Source: an uncultured Prevotella sp. (GTDB taxonomy: Bacteria; Bacteroidota; Bacteroidia; Bacteroidales; Bacteroidaceae). Taken from it: a stretch of 49,229 nt of DNA. The notes beneath the pieces are model-generated. The model was not told the origin of the DNA, made no database searches, and worked only from the letters and a program-made list of their open reading frames with translations. Positions 32,050 through 41,740 of the stretch are shown piece after piece. The stretch is taken from the NCBI GenBank assembly GCA_900557405.1, contig USSF01000008.1, positions 1 through 49,229 of the forward strand, given 5' to 3'. The stretch's first letter is position 1; each line of letters begins with the position of its first letter. Position numbers and translations under genes: made by a program.

Positions 32050-34239
32050 TTATTTTATGAATAAAAGTTCGCGGTATTTAGGCAGAGTCCAGAGTTCGTC
32101 GCTTACCGTAAGCTCGAGCTTGTCGATGTGGTAGCGGATTTCCTCCATCTTCGGCGCCACGGTGTCGTGGTAGGCGATAGCCTTCTCGCGCTCGTCGGCA
32201 ATCTTGTTGGCCACCTTGCGTGCGTTGACCAAGTCCTCCACGCCCTTCTCGATAATCTGCGTGCGCTCGGCGATGTCGCGGATAATCTTCACGTTGCGCT
32301 TGCTCAGGCTTTCTGCCTCGTCGAGCGGGAACACGGTGCGCATGTTCTGAACATTCTTCAGCAGCATGCTCTGGTAGTGTGTCGCCACGGGGATGATATG
32401 GTTCATCGTGAGGTCGCCGAATACGCGTGCCTCAATCTGTATCTTCTTGGTGTAGGTCTCCCATTTCACTTCGTTGCGTGCCTCAAGCTCCTTCTTTGTC
32501 ATCACGTTCTGGCTTGTGAACATCTTCACTGATGACTCGCTCAGATAGTTGTCGAAGATGACAGGGCAGCTCGTTTCGCAGTCGAGTCCGCGCTTCTTTG
32601 CCTCTTCAACCCACTCGTCGGAATATCCGTTGCCGTCGAAATGGATAGGCTTGCATACCTTGAGGTCCTCGCGCAGCACGGTGATGATGGCCTTTGTCTT
32701 GTCGTCGCCCTTGGCGATAAGCTCGTCCACGCGGGTCTTGAAGTCGGTCAGAGCCTCTGCCACTGCTGTGTTGAGGGCAATCATCGCAGACGCACAGTTT
32801 GCTTCTGAACCTACGGCACGGAACTCGAATCTGTTTCCTGTGAAGGCGAAAGGCGATGTGCGGTTGCGGTCGGTGTTGTCGATGAGCAGTTCCGGAATCT
32901 CCGGGATGTCCATCTTCAGTCCCTGCTTGCCTGCCATCTTCAGTACATCCTCGTTGTCGCTCTCCTCGATGTGCTTCAGGAGTTCTGCCAGCTGTGTGCC
33001 GAGGAATGATGAGATGATTGCTGGCGGTGCCTCGTTGGCTCCCAGTCGGTGAGCGTTTGTGGCGCTCATGATGGATGCCTTGATGAGTCCGTTGTGGCGG
33101 TATACGCCCATCAGTGTCTCCACGATGAACGTTACGAAGCGGAGTGTTGCTTCTGGTGTCTTGCCTGGGGCGTGGAGCAGTACGCCGGTGTCGGTGGAGA
33201 GGCTCCAGTTGTTGTGCTTGCCGCTTCCGTTTATGCCGGCGAACGGCTTCTCGTGGAGCAGAACAACGAATCCGTGCTTGCGTGCCACCTTCTTCATCAG
33301 TGACATGAGCAGCATGTTATGGTCTACAGCAAGGTTGCACTCCTCGAATATAGGGGCAATCTCAAACTGGTTCGGTGCCACCTCGTTGTGGCGCGTCTTG
33401 CATGGGATTGACAGTTCGAGGGCCTGGATTTCGAGGTCTTTCATGAATGCCTGCACACGGTCGGGGATGGTTCCGAAGTAGTGGTCGTCCATCTGCTGGT
33501 TCTTTGCCGAGTCGTGTCCCATGAGGGTTCTGCCGGTGAGCATCAGGTCGGGGCGGGCGCTGTAGAGGTCGGCGTCAACGAGGAAATACTCCTGTTCCCA
33601 TCCCAGGTTTGCCGTCACCTTGCTCACTTTCGGGTCGAAATACTTGCATACGTTTGTGGCAGCCACGTTTACGGCGTGCAGGGCGCGCAGAAGAGGAGCC
33701 TTGTAGTCGAGCGCCTCACCTGTGTATGATATGAAGATCGTAGGTATGCAGAGAGTGTCGTCGATGATGAACACGGGCGATGTAGGGTCCCATGCCGAAT
33801 ATCCGCGTGCCTCGAAGGTATTCCTGATTCCGCCGTTAGGGAATGAGCTTGCGTCCGGCTCCTGCTGTACGAGCAGCTTTCCGGAGAACTCCTCAATCAT
33901 ACCTCCCTTGCCGTCGTGCTCGATGAAGGCATCGTGCTTCTCGGCTGTGCCTCCTGTCAGGGGCTGGAACCAGTGGGTGTAATGGGTCACTCCGTTCTCC
34001 TCGGCCCACTGCTTCATTCCGGCTGCCACGGCGTCTGCGATGGAGCGGTCGAGCGTAGCTCCGTTGTCCATCACGTCGATGAGCTTGGTGTAGACATCTG
34101 CTGGCAGATATTTGTACATCTTCGCACGGTTGAAAACGTACTTTCCGAAATATTCGGACGGACGCTCCACCGGTGCAATCACTTCTACGGGGCGCTTCTT
34201 GAACGCCTCTTCAACAACCTGAAATCTTAAATTTGCCAT
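32050..34239 (-). CDS. glnN: Glutamine synthetase type III
   Basis: The 729-residue length and sequence are those of the large GSIII family rather than the 450-residue GSI. Visible GSIII features are RNTFEARGYSAWDPTSPVFI, the TARNLGWEQEYFLVD-like glutamate-binding segment (here KVTANLGWEQEYFLVDADL), RHNEVAPNQFEIAPIFEECN, the ATP-site stretch GSGKHNNWSLSTDTGVLLH, and the NRTSPFAFTGNRFEFRAVGS block. GSIII makes glutamine from glutamate, ammonia and ATP and is the main ammonia-assimilating synthetase in many Bacteroidota. It forms a single-gene unit with its own promoter (34282-34289) and a strong terminator. Confidence 0.97.
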   Translation of the reverse strand: MANLRFQVVEEAFKKRPVEVIAPVERPSEYFGKYVFNRAKMYKYLPADVYTKLIDVMDNGATLDRSIADAVAAGMKQWAEENGVTHYTHWFQPLTGGTAEKHDAFIEHDGKGGMIEEFSGKLLVQQEPDASSFPNGGIRNTFEARGYSAWDPTSPVFIIDDTLCIPTIFISYTGEALDYKAPLLRALHAVNVAATNVCKYFDPKVSKVTANLGWEQEYFLVDADLYSARPDLMLTGRTLMGHDSAKNQQMDDHYFGTIPDRVQAFMKDLEIQALELSIPCKTRHNEVAPNQFEIAPIFEECNLAVDHNMLLMSLMKKVARKHGFVVLLHEKPFAGINGSGKHNNWSLSTDTGVLLHAPGKTPEATLRFVTFIVETLMGVYRHNGLIKASIMSATNAHRLGANEAPPAIISSFLGTQLAELLKHIEESDNEDVLKMAGKQGLKMDIPEIPELLIDNTDRNRTSPFAFTGNRFEFRAVGSEANCASAMIALNTAVAEALTDFKTRVDELIAKGDDKTKAIITVLREDLKVCKPIHFDGNGYSDEWVEEAKKRGLDCETSCPVIFDNYLSESSVKMFTSQNVMTKKELEARNEVKWETYTKKIQIEARVFGDLTMNHIIPVATHYQSMLLKNVQNMRTVFPLDEAESLSKRNVKIIRDIAERTQIIEKGVEDLVNARKVANKIADEREKAIAYHDTVAPKMEEIRYHIDKLELTVSDELWTLPKYRELLFIK

Positions 34240-34281
34240 TGTTTTAAGCTTATTTGAATATGTAGTTTATTTATTTTGTTG

Positions 34282-34289
34282 CAAAGGTA
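34282..34289 (-). promoter_or_regulatory. -7 element of glnN
   Basis: TACCTTTG on the minus strand matches TAnnTTTG, 43 bases before glnN. The upstream -33 position reads TATG, one base off consensus. Confidence 0.7.
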
Positions 34290-34524
34290 ATGCTTTTTTT
34301 TACATACAGCATACTTTTTGTATCTTTATTCGCTGTTTTGTTTGTCTTTTTGACGTAGGTCATACATTTATTCATCATTTTTGTACATCCTACGGATGTT
34401 TAAGGCGCATTTTTACACCATTCGATGCAAAACCGGAAGTCCGGAGCGGTGCTTTCATCCTGTTTTTTCATGCGTTCCCGCCTTTTCTTTCATCCTTTTC
34501 CGCCTGACGCTTAATTTGTCTGGA

Positions 34525-35760
34525 CTATCCCTTCATCCATTGTGCAAGGCGCCGCATGGCTTCCTCGCAGTCCTTACGGTCGCCGAACGAAGTGAAGCGC
34601 ACATATCCCTCGCCGCTCGGACCGAAGCCCACGCCCGGCGTGCATACTATCTGTGCTCCGTAGAGCAGCTGTTCGAAGAATTTCCAGCTGTCCGTGCCTT
34701 CGGGTGTCTTCACCCAGAGGTATGGGGCGTTGATGCCTCCGTATACCTTGAAGCCGAGCTTCTCCAGCGCCTCGTGCATCAGTCGGGCGTTGCCCATGTA
34801 GTAATCGATGGTTGCCTTTGTCTGAGCCTTTCCTTCGGGAGTGTATATCGCTGAGGCGGCGCGCTGGCTGATGTAGCTTGTGCCGTTGAACTTGGTGCAT
34901 TGGCGGCGGTCCCACAGCGGGTTGAGGGCGAGGCGCTGCTTGCCGTCGATGGTTACTGCAGTCAGTTCCTTGGGTATCACGGTGTATCCGCATCTCACGC
35001 CTGTGAATCCGGCAGTCTTCGAATAGCTGTGGAATTCTATCGCCACCTTTCTTGCCCCCTTGATTTCATAGATGGAGTGGGGGATGTCCGGCTCGGTGAT
35101 GTAGGCCTCGTATGCGGCATCATAGAATATCAGCGTGTCGTTCTTCAGGGCGTAGTTCACCCATTTCTTCAGTTCCTCCTTGGTGATTACGGTGCCTGTC
35201 GGGTTGTTGGGGTAACACAGGTAGATCATGTCCACGCGGTGGTCGGGAATCTGCGGAACGAATCCGTTCTCCTCCGTACACGGCATGTAGGTCACGTTGC
35301 TCCACCTGCCGTTTTCGAGCACTCCCGCCCTTCCGCACATCACGTTGGAGTCGATGTATACGGGGTATATCGGGTCGGTCACTCCGATGCTGTTGTCCCA
35401 TCTTACGAGTTCGCCGATGTTTCCCGTATCGCTCTTCGCTCCGTCGTTCACGAACACCTCGCTCGGATCGATGCGTATGCCGCGCGGCAGGAAATCGTTC
35501 TTCACGATAGCCTCGCGCAGCCACAGGTGTCCCTGCTCCGGTCCGTATCCGTGGAAGGTCTCCTTGCTTGCCATGTCGTCCACCGCCTTATGCATCGCCT
35601 CGATTACGGCCGGTGCGAGCGGCTGCGTCACGTCGCCGATGCCGAGACTTATCACGTCGGCTTTCGGGTGTGACACCTTGTAGGCGTTGACCTTCTTTGC
35701 GATGTCTGCAAAGAGATAGTTCTTCTGTAGTTTCAAGTAATGCTCATTAACTAATGCCAT
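34525..35760 (-). CDS. dapL: LL-diaminopimelate aminotransferase
   Basis: The start at 35760 (MALVNEHYLKLQKNYLF) gives 411 residues, the normal DapL size; a longer frame upstream would overlap dapF. Family blocks are ISLGIGDVTQPLAPAVIEAM, GYGPEQGHLWLREAI, the DPIYPVYIDSNVM segment, CYPNNPTGT, and the PLP-binding lysine in HSYSKTAGFTGVRCGY. DapL converts tetrahydrodipicolinate directly into LL-diaminopimelate with glutamate as amino donor, bypassing the succinyl or acetyl branches. It lies 67 bases after dapF on the same strand. DapF uses its product next, so an operon is likely. Confidence 0.96.
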   Translation of the reverse strand: MALVNEHYLKLQKNYLFADIAKKVNAYKVSHPKADVISLGIGDVTQPLAPAVIEAMHKAVDDMASKETFHGYGPEQGHLWLREAIVKNDFLPRGIRIDPSEVFVNDGAKSDTGNIGELVRWDNSIGVTDPIYPVYIDSNVMCGRAGVLENGRWSNVTYMPCTEENGFVPQIPDHRVDMIYLCYPNNPTGTVITKEELKKWVNYALKNDTLIFYDAAYEAYITEPDIPHSIYEIKGARKVAIEFHSYSKTAGFTGVRCGYTVIPKELTAVTIDGKQRLALNPLWDRRQCTKFNGTSYISQRAASAIYTPEGKAQTKATIDYYMGNARLMHEALEKLGFKVYGGINAPYLWVKTPEGTDSWKFFEQLLYGAQIVCTPGVGFGPSGEGYVRFTSFGDRKDCEEAMRRLAQWMKG

Positions 35761-35827
35761 ATTGATATTCCTTTTATTTTGAAGTTGTAAGTTCCTGATT
35801 CCGTCATGTTGTCCTTCTTGTCTGCCG

Positions 35828-36673
35828 TTATCCGTCAATCTCTCCGTCGAACACAATCTCGGCGGGTCCCGTCATGTATACATGTCCGTCGTTCTCGCTC
35901 CATTCAATCGTCAGGTCGCCGCCGTCCATCCTTATCACGCTCTTCCTTGGCGCCCGTCCTGTCCGTGCGGCTGCTGCAGCCGTGGCGCATGCCCCCGTGC
36001 CGCAAGCCATCGTTATCCCGCTGCCTCGCTCCCATACCCTCGTGCGCAGACTTCCGTCGGGCAATGGTTGGGCGAATTCTATGTTGCAGCGTTCGGGGAA
36101 AATCCTGTCGTATTCGAGCAGTCTGCCGAAGCGGGCGATGTCAATTCCCGCAATGTCGTCCACGAAAATCACGAAATGCGGGTTGCCCATGCTGACGAAC
36201 GTTCCTTTGAACGTCCTTCCACCGGCGCTCACCGTCCCCTCTTCGCCTCCTGTATATTGCTTGTCGTTTGAGAATGACGGTTCGAGCATGTCCACTGTGA
36301 CGCTCTCCACCGTCTTGCCCCCTTCGCTGAGGTGCAGGTCCAGCGTCTTGATGCCCGAGAGGGTTTCCAGACGGATGATGGTCTTGTCGGTCAATCCCCT
36401 TTCGTACAGATATTTGCCGATGCAGCGCGATGCGTTTCCGCACATCATTGCCTCCGAACCGTCGGCATTGAAAATCCTCATGCGGTAGTCAGCCTCCGGC
36501 GTGGTGGGCTTGCATATAAGAACCAGTCCGTCGCTGCCTATACCCTTGTGGCGGTCGCTCCATCTTATGGCTTTCTCTTCGGGGTTACAGATGTCGTTTG
36601 CGGTCGTGTCCACATATATGTAGTCGTTTCCCGCGCCGTGCATCTTGGTGAATCTTATCCTGTTACCTGACAT
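35828..36673 (-). CDS. dapF: Diaminopimelate epimerase
   Basis: The start at 36673 ([20 protein letters not shown]) is the family start and gives 281 residues. The two active-site cysteines lie in MMCGNASRC and [11 protein letters not shown], each inside the conserved block expected for DapF. The enzyme interconverts LL- and meso-diaminopimelate, supplying meso-diaminopimelate for peptidoglycan and lysine. It is the first gene of a dapF-dapL pair. A -7-like TATTTTTG lies 50 bases upstream. Confidence 0.97.
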   Translation of the reverse strand: MSGNRIRFTKMHGAGNDYIYVDTTANDICNPEEKAIRWSDRHKGIGSDGLVLICKPTTPEADYRMRIFNADGSEAMMCGNASRCIGKYLYERGLTDKTIIRLETLSGIKTLDLHLSEGGKTVESVTVDMLEPSFSNDKQYTGGEEGTVSAGGRTFKGTFVSMGNPHFVIFVDDIAGIDIARFGRLLEYDRIFPERCNIEFAQPLPDGSLRTRVWERGSGITMACGTGACATAAAAARTGRAPRKSVIRMDGGDLTIEWSENDGHVYMTGPAEIVFDGEIDG

Positions 36674-36722
36674 TTTTTTATCTTTTACCGTTGTTTTGTT
36701 ATGATGTGTTTGTTTACGCCTG

Positions 36723-36730
36723 CAAAAATA
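36723..36730 (-). promoter_or_regulatory. -7 element of dapF-dapL
   Basis: TATTTTTG on the minus strand matches TAnnTTTG, 50 bases before dapF. A -33 element is not clear. Confidence 0.5.
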
Positions 36731-37044
36731 CAACAATTTGTCTTACGGCGTATCGCTTCCGACTTCGTTTTTATGTTTTATTTTGATAAAAATATCAAAC
36801 TGTAATTATTTTAACGTGTCATACTTTCAATATGAAATCAAGTTTGTTTGTATACAGTCTAATCGTAAGTAATAGATAAATATCTTAATCAAAACGAAAT
36901 GCTTTAGTGCGATAGGTTGTCATAATGTAGTAATTTTGCACCCGAAGTTGACAAAGTGGAAGAGTTGATAATATAAACCAATAAAAAGGTAATATGTAGA
37001 GAGGCCGTGGCATACTGCTTGGTGTAGTTTCCTGCAATGATATG

Positions 37045-37136
37045 ATATCCCATAGTCTGTGATGGCGGGAATCTCTCCATTCAAGTTACAATATAATAAA
37101 AAAATTTTTTTTTCTTTTTTACCCTCACACCCTCAC
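37045..37136 (+). repeat. 92-bp inverted repeat, left arm
   Basis: This segment matches the reverse complement of 37638-37729 at roughly 85-90% identity over the same length. It runs from ATATCCCATAG through CTCTCCATTCAA and a T-rich tract to ACCCTCACACCCTCAC. Confidence 0.85.
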
Positions 37137-37228
37137 TTTTTACCGTAACAGACTGACAGACAGCGATAAAGAGTGTGAGGGTAAGTGTGAGGGTAAGTTT
37201 TTTACCCTCACACCACCCTCATACCCTC
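37121..37228 (+). repeat. GTGAGGGT-type palindromic element, copy 1
   Basis: ACCCTCACACCCTCAC (37121-37136) faces GTGTGAGGGTAAGTGTGAGG (from 37173) across a core of about 36 bases. A third block of ACCCTCAC-like units follows to 37228. The two sides can pair into a long hairpin. Confidence 0.75.
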
Positions 37229-37337
37229 ATGGATAAGTCTTGCTGTAATAGAATGAAGAATGAGCTCTTGATTCGCCTTTGATATTGCCTGTCAACAAAA
37301 AGAAAAAAGGGCGTAAAGACTTTCGAATAATAGTGCC

Positions 37338-37491
37338 AGTAAAAGTGCAGCATCCTGACACCAAAGGTGCAGCACCCTTGCACCGAAAGTGCAGCATAGC
37401 TATACTGATAGTCCGGCATAGCTATACTGTTGGTATACCTATGCTGAACTGTCGGTACCAGATAGCTATACTTTTCTGGTACTTTTGTTAA
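37338..37491 (+). repeat. 22-bp-period tandem array, locus B
   Basis: Seven consecutive 22-base units start at 37338, 37360, 37382, 37404, 37426, 37448 and 37470. Several end in GCATAGCTAT or GATAGCTAT and begin ACC or ACT. The first unit shares the core AAAAGTGCAGCATC with locus A at 24138. The array sits near the middle of the 92-bp inverted repeat pair. Its last unit ends in ACTTTTCTGGTAC, the reverse complement of the locus A entry sequence GTACCAGAAAAGT. Confidence 0.88.
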
Positions 37492-37535
37492 ATTGTGTAA
37501 ATAGAAACCCTGACAGAATACTTCCCTGTGCCGGA

Positions 37536-37653
37536 AGTGTGAGGGTAGTGTGAGGGCAGGTGTGAGGGTAAAAGTTCTGCCCTCACACTTACCCTCACCC
37601 TTGAAACCCCGATAAACAGGGCGTTTGATCCATATTTGTGAGGGTGTGAGGGT
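37536..37653 (-). repeat. GTGAGGGT-type palindromic element, copy 2
   Basis: In minus orientation it reads ACCCTCACACCCTCAC (37653-37638), a core with AAACGCCCTGTTTATCG (37626-37610), then GGGTGAGGGTAAGTGTGAGG and a further ACCCTCAC-like block. The core is shared with copy 3. Confidence 0.8.
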
Positions 37654-37729
37654 AAAAAAAGAAAAAAAACTTTTTTTATTATATTGTTGTTTGAATGGAG
37701 AGAATCCGCCGTCAGAGGCTATGGGATAT
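37638..37729 (-). repeat. 92-bp inverted repeat, right arm
   Basis: Reverse-complement partner of 37045-37136, same length, with ATATCCCATAG at its outer end. The two arms enclose 501 bases. Confidence 0.85.
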
Positions 37730-37900
37730 TCCTGTAGTTGCCACTCGCCAGAACCACAATGGTATGTCATGGTCAAAATCCGGAAGTGGTGCTTTGGCAA
37801 TCATTACTGCTGCAATGATCAATGGTGAGTTAGAAAATTGGATGGCAGCGGGAGTGTGGAATTCAAGATGGCCGGATAGCCATTTCAACCGTACAGGTCG

Positions 37901-38000
37901 AAATTTTTTCTTTTTCTACCCTCACACCCTCACGTTTCGTCTGAAACGCCCTGTTTATCGTGGTTTTAGTGGTGAGGGTAGGTGTGAGGGTGTGAGGGTA
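37901..38000 (+). repeat. GTGAGGGT-type palindromic element, copy 3
   Basis: A T-rich tract, ACCCTCACACCCTCAC (37918-37933), the core AAACGCCCTGTTTATCG (37944-37960) and a GTGAGGGTAGGTGTGAGGG block (37972-38000) form one hairpin-capable element. It is outside the 92-bp inverted repeat pair. Confidence 0.8.
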
Positions 38001-38230
38001 AAGATGAGGAATGGCCAAAGGTGATGGATAATGGTTGAATGAGGACAAGTCTGCCCATATATAATAAGGTATAGAGACTTCGTTCTGTAGCATCGCCGTG
38101 CGGACATTATATTTGTGTACGTAAACACACGGATTGAATGTTTATACTTTTAATTTGTATAAATTACACGTATAATAAAATTATTTTGAAAAAAAATACC
38201 AAATTATGATTGCAGTTTGAAATAAATTCG

Positions 38231-38238
38231 TATCTTTG
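38231..38238 (+). promoter_or_regulatory. -7 element of the 38.3 kb surface-protein gene
   Basis: TATCTTTG matches TAnnTTTG and lies 81 bases before the gene. A TTG at 38210-38212 is a possible weak -33. Confidence 0.6.
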
Positions 38239-38319
38239 TCCGGCTGAATTACGTATCTGCGTGTTTTTATAGATGATAATAATATTCACAACTAAATATA
38301 AATTTAAATTAATAAGCCA

Positions 38320-41300
38320 ATGAAAAAGTGTTTTGCTTTTATGCTTCTTGCGGCTGCATTTGTAGGTTCTTCTACTGCGAATGCACAGACAATCCTTGAT
38401 GAAGGATTTGAAACCGGAAGCACAGAGACATATTCACAGCCGGTTGCCGAAGGGTGGACAACTGTGAATTCTTACAGCGGTTCGACAACACAGTTTAACT
38501 GGGCGAACTATTATAGTGAAAAGGGTACTATAACCGGCAAGCATGTTGCCCAGTGCGACGGTGCCTCATACCAAGACGAAGGTCAGGGCCCCCGCGAGGA
38601 AATCCTGCTCACGCCGGAGCTTGACCTCAACAACACCTATCAGTTGAGTTTCGACTGGAAGGTGAGCCCACAGGCATACATGGATACATACCGCTATGAC
38701 CTGCAGGTGCGTATCGTGGAGAATGGTGACGTGAACAATGCCGAGACCATCTTCTCCATCCAGAACATGGAAGACCTGAAGGCGAGTGGCGTGGCTTATC
38801 CGTTTGAGAGTTGGTCAGTCCAGACAAGTAAGATTGACCTGAGCGAATGGCAGGGAAAGAAAATCAAGATTGCTTTCGTCTACAAGATGCTCACGGAGAA
38901 ATCCAACGTGGTTTATCTTGACAACGTGCTCGTGAAGCAGGCAACTCCTGTAACCGGCCCTGTAGCCAGCATCAACAAGACAAGCTATGACTACGGCACT
39001 GTATATATGGGCGAGAAATTCTATTCAGAAGTCTTCAAGCTGCAGAATACAGGAAAGAAGGGACTGAAGATTACAAGCGTGGATCTGCCGAGCGGCGTGA
39101 CGATGAACATCGACCCGACTACTGTTGATCTCGACGTAATGGATGCAGTCCAGTTCCAGTTCGTATATAATGTGGCCCTCACCACTCCAGCAGAGGCACA
39201 GGCCGTGATCCATACCAATGGCGGCGACATCACCGTGAAACTGAAGGCCACCAAGACAATGGTGCCGGACGGATTGACCGAGGAGACATTCGAGGCTTAC
39301 TTCCCGCCGGCAGGATGGGTGAACGACGGATGGAGCGCTACGTCTTCTGCTCTTGAGGGCGACCGCTCGGTATATGCAGGCGTTTCCTTCTTGGAGAACT
39401 ATCTCAAGTCTCCTCGCCTCGACCTGACAAAGGGCGGCAAGGTGATGTTCCAGTATTACAACGATTTCACTTCGAACGACGGCACAACATACCAGAGCAA
39501 TGATATCTATCTGGAGCTTTCTACCGACGGCGGAAAGACATGGACCGAGAAGTGGAAGTTTGACTATCAGAACGACGAGGTGCAGAACAAGGCGCTCTTC
39601 GTTACAGTAGACCTCGGCGTAGGTACAGACGACTCTTATGTACGCTGGCACAACACAGCCGTTAAATCAAACGACGGCGATGTGCCAGAGACAAGCTCAT
39701 TCTATCTCGACCGTATCTTCCTCCCGACTCTCTATGGAGCTGACGGAGTACCTGGAAAGGTTAAGTATCTGACACCGGCAAACGAGGAGAAGGACGTATT
39801 CGCCAAGAACATCAAGTTCGAGTGGACACCGGCCCAGTTCGCCAAGACATACAAGATATATATCGGTAAGTCTTCAGGCAACTACGACGTGGCAAACGGC
39901 AATGACATGGGCAGCAACCTGACATTCACCCTGCCTGTGGCTGACTATGAGACTACATACTACTGGAAGGTTGTCGGCGTGAACGCCAAGGGCGAGACCG
40001 CTGATGCTGAGGAGTACACATTCACAACCCAGAAGGATGCTACAAACACTGAGTATCCATACGTAATGGACTTCACAGGTCTTGACAAGCTGCCTGCAGG
40101 TTGGACATCTGAATCAACACTCACACAGTACGAGAACCGTAAGTGGTCTATCCTCTCAGGTAAAGGAAATCCTGCTCCATGCCTCTTCAACATGTGGCTC
40201 GACAAGGGTAACCACTCATCTGTAACCACTCCAGAGTTCAAGCTTCCGGAGGGACAGGAAGTGAACATCTCATTCGACTGGATTGACCAGCATCCGACAG
40301 ACGCTATCGCAGACGAGAGCGGACTTGCAAAGAAATTCAACGTAGAGGGCGAGACCGGCAACGGCATCGAGAAGGTGACATTCGAAATCAATGTTGACGG
40401 CGAGTGGAAGGAACTTGCATGGCTGTCGCAGAATTATGAGAAGGCTGTTGTCAACACATCCATGGGCGAGCGCTACTATTGGATCAACGAGAACTTCGAC
40501 CTGAAGCAGTACGCAGGCAAGGTGGTACAGTTCCGTTGGACACACTACAGCTACTCAGGCAACGACACTGGTTGCGGACTTGACAACGTGCTTATCGAGG
40601 TGAAGTCAGACAACAAGGTGGTATTCAACAAGAACAACTGGGAAGCAGGTAAGGTGAACTACAACCAGGCTGTGAACTCAGGCGACATCTTCACACTCCT
40701 CAACAAGGGCGAGCAGGCTCAGAAGATCAAGAAGATCTCATTCGCTACACCTAACTTCGCTACTTCACTGGCTGTAGGCGACGAAATCGCAGCTAAGGAA
40801 GGTAAGAAATTCAATGTGCAGTTCAACGCTCTTCAGAGCGCAGCCGACGTGGAGGACAACCTCACAATAGAGTTCGAGAGCGGCTATTCAGTATCTCTCC
40901 CTGTAAAGGGAACAGGTCTTGCAGAGGACATCGCCTACTACGCATTCGAGAAGAATGACCTGGATCATCCATGGAAGGCAGAGTTCACACTCATCGATGT
41001 AGACCACTCAGCTACCGTGCCGTTCACTTGCTACGGCACAGAGTTCCCGGAAAGCGGCACAGTATATGCTTTCGCCGCTGCATACGAGACATCAAATCTG
41101 AAGAACGTAGCTCCTGTCTCTGGTCAGGGATTCCTCATCCCGGGTTCTCCGCTTGATTCAGAAACCAAGGGCGACAACTGGATCGTTTCAAAGAAACTCA
41201 CAGCTACAGCACAGTCAACATTCGACTTCTGGGCACGCAACTGGGAGAGCAAGAACAGCGTATTGCCAGCCGGAATGCACAAGGTTGGAGTTTACGTGAG

Positions 41301-41697
41301 CGAGACAACACCAAGCGACACCAAGGCATTCACAGAGGTGATGAAGCTCCAGGAGATTCCTTATCTTGACGGCAATGAGTGGAAACACTATACAGTAGAC
41401 CTCTCGGCTTATGCCGGCAAGGATATCTACATCGGTGTACGCGACTACACAGATGGCTATCGTCTGGCTGCATTCTATGATGACTTCACATTCTCTCACT
41501 TCGGTGGAACAACAGGCATCAAGACAGTGAGCAGCGAGATCACATCCGACGCCAAGGTTACTGTCTACAACATGAACGGTATAGAGGTTGTCAAGGGTCA
41601 GGGCATGGAGACTCTGAAGACTCTCGCAAAGGGTGCATACATCGTGAAGGTACAGACCGCCGAGGGCACCAAGACTATGAAGATTGCACGCAGATAA
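38320..41697 (+). CDS. Large T9SS surface protein with cleaved-adhesin-like (choice-of-anchor J) domains
   Basis: The 1125-residue product has a signal peptide (MKKCFAFMLLAAAFVGSSTA). Domains in order: cleaved-adhesin-like jelly roll (about 23-208), an ASH-like beta domain (about 213-310), a second jelly roll (about 315-470), a fibronectin III-like domain (about 473-570), a third jelly roll (about 575-770), another ASH-like domain (about 772-872) and a fourth jelly roll (about 873-1065). Recurring signs are ESWSVQTSKIDLSEWQGKKI and ...LDNVLV strand endings. The T9SS type A tail is VTVYNMNGIEVVKG...GAYIVKVQ...MKIARR. No peptidase active site is seen. Related domains occur in gingipain adhesin regions. 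Binding of host or dietary ligands is likely but unproven. It has its own promoter and a strong terminator. Confidence 0.88.
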   Translation: MKKCFAFMLLAAAFVGSSTANAQTILDEGFETGSTETYSQPVAEGWTTVNSYSGSTTQFNWANYYSEKGTITGKHVAQCDGASYQDEGQGPREEILLTPELDLNNTYQLSFDWKVSPQAYMDTYRYDLQVRIVENGDVNNAETIFSIQNMEDLKASGVAYPFESWSVQTSKIDLSEWQGKKIKIAFVYKMLTEKSNVVYLDNVLVKQATPVTGPVASINKTSYDYGTVYMGEKFYSEVFKLQNTGKKGLKITSVDLPSGVTMNIDPTTVDLDVMDAVQFQFVYNVALTTPAEAQAVIHTNGGDITVKLKATKTMVPDGLTEETFEAYFPPAGWVNDGWSATSSALEGDRSVYAGVSFLENYLKSPRLDLTKGGKVMFQYYNDFTSNDGTTYQSNDIYLELSTDGGKTWTEKWKFDYQNDEVQNKALFVTVDLGVGTDDSYVRWHNTAVKSNDGDVPETSSFYLDRIFLPTLYGADGVPGKVKYLTPANEEKDVFAKNIKFEWTPAQFAKTYKIYIGKSSGNYDVANGNDMGSNLTFTLPVADYETTYYWKVVGVNAKGETADAEEYTFTTQKDATNTEYPYVMDFTGLDKLPAGWTSESTLTQYENRKWSILSGKGNPAPCLFNMWLDKGNHSSVTTPEFKLPEGQEVNISFDWIDQHPTDAIADESGLAKKFNVEGETGNGIEKVTFEINVDGEWKELAWLSQNYEKAVVNTSMGERYYWINENFDLKQYAGKVVQFRWTHYSYSGNDTGCGLDNVLIEVKSDNKVVFNKNNWEAGKVNYNQAVNSGDIFTLLNKGEQAQKIKKISFATPNFATSLAVGDEIAAKEGKKFNVQFNALQSAADVEDNLTIEFESGYSVSLPVKGTGLAEDIAYYAFEKNDLDHPWKAEFTLIDVDHSATVPFTCYGTEFPESGTVYAFAAAYETSNLKNVAPVSGQGFLIPGSPLDSETKGDNWIVSKKLTATAQSTFDFWARNWESKNSVLPAGMHKVGVYVSETTPSDTKAFTEVMKLQEIPYLDGNEWKHYTVDLSAYAGKDIYIGVRDYTDGYRLAAFYDDFTFSHFGGTTGIKTVSSEITSDAKVTVYNMNGIEVVKGQGMETLKTLAKGAYIVKVQTAEGTKTMKIARR

Positions 41698-41740
41698 CAC
41701 ACTCCGTAAGGAATATTATCTGATTGAGTGATAAAAACAG

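Larger units (their letters stand above)
36737..38319. other. 1.6-kb gene-poor, repeat-rich region
   Basis: No reading frame here looks like a gene. The open frames at 37219-37800 (minus) and 37695-38024 (plus) run through repeats and translate them into low-complexity peptides. The region holds a 92-bp inverted repeat pair, a 22-bp-period array and three GTGAGGGT-type palindromic elements, followed by a promoter for the next gene. Bases 36737-37040 are AT-rich without recognised content. Confidence 0.7.

Noticed and set aside
34430..34444. Terminator after dapL
   Set aside because: The CCGG/CCGG stem is only four pairs before TTTTG, too weak to call.
37219..37800. 193-residue minus-strand frame
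   Set aside because: It translates the repeats (for example LTPALTLP and KRPVYRGF-type strings) and has no ribosome binding site. Similar peptide strings from copy 3 come from DNA repeat similarity, not from protein conservation.
37972..38000. G-quadruplex from GTGAGGGT repeats
   Set aside because: Only three GGG runs occur within reach, so a standard four-tract quadruplex is not supported.
37695..38024. 109-residue plus-strand frame
   Set aside because: It begins in the right arm of the inverted repeat and ends in a palindromic element. I see no protein family in it.
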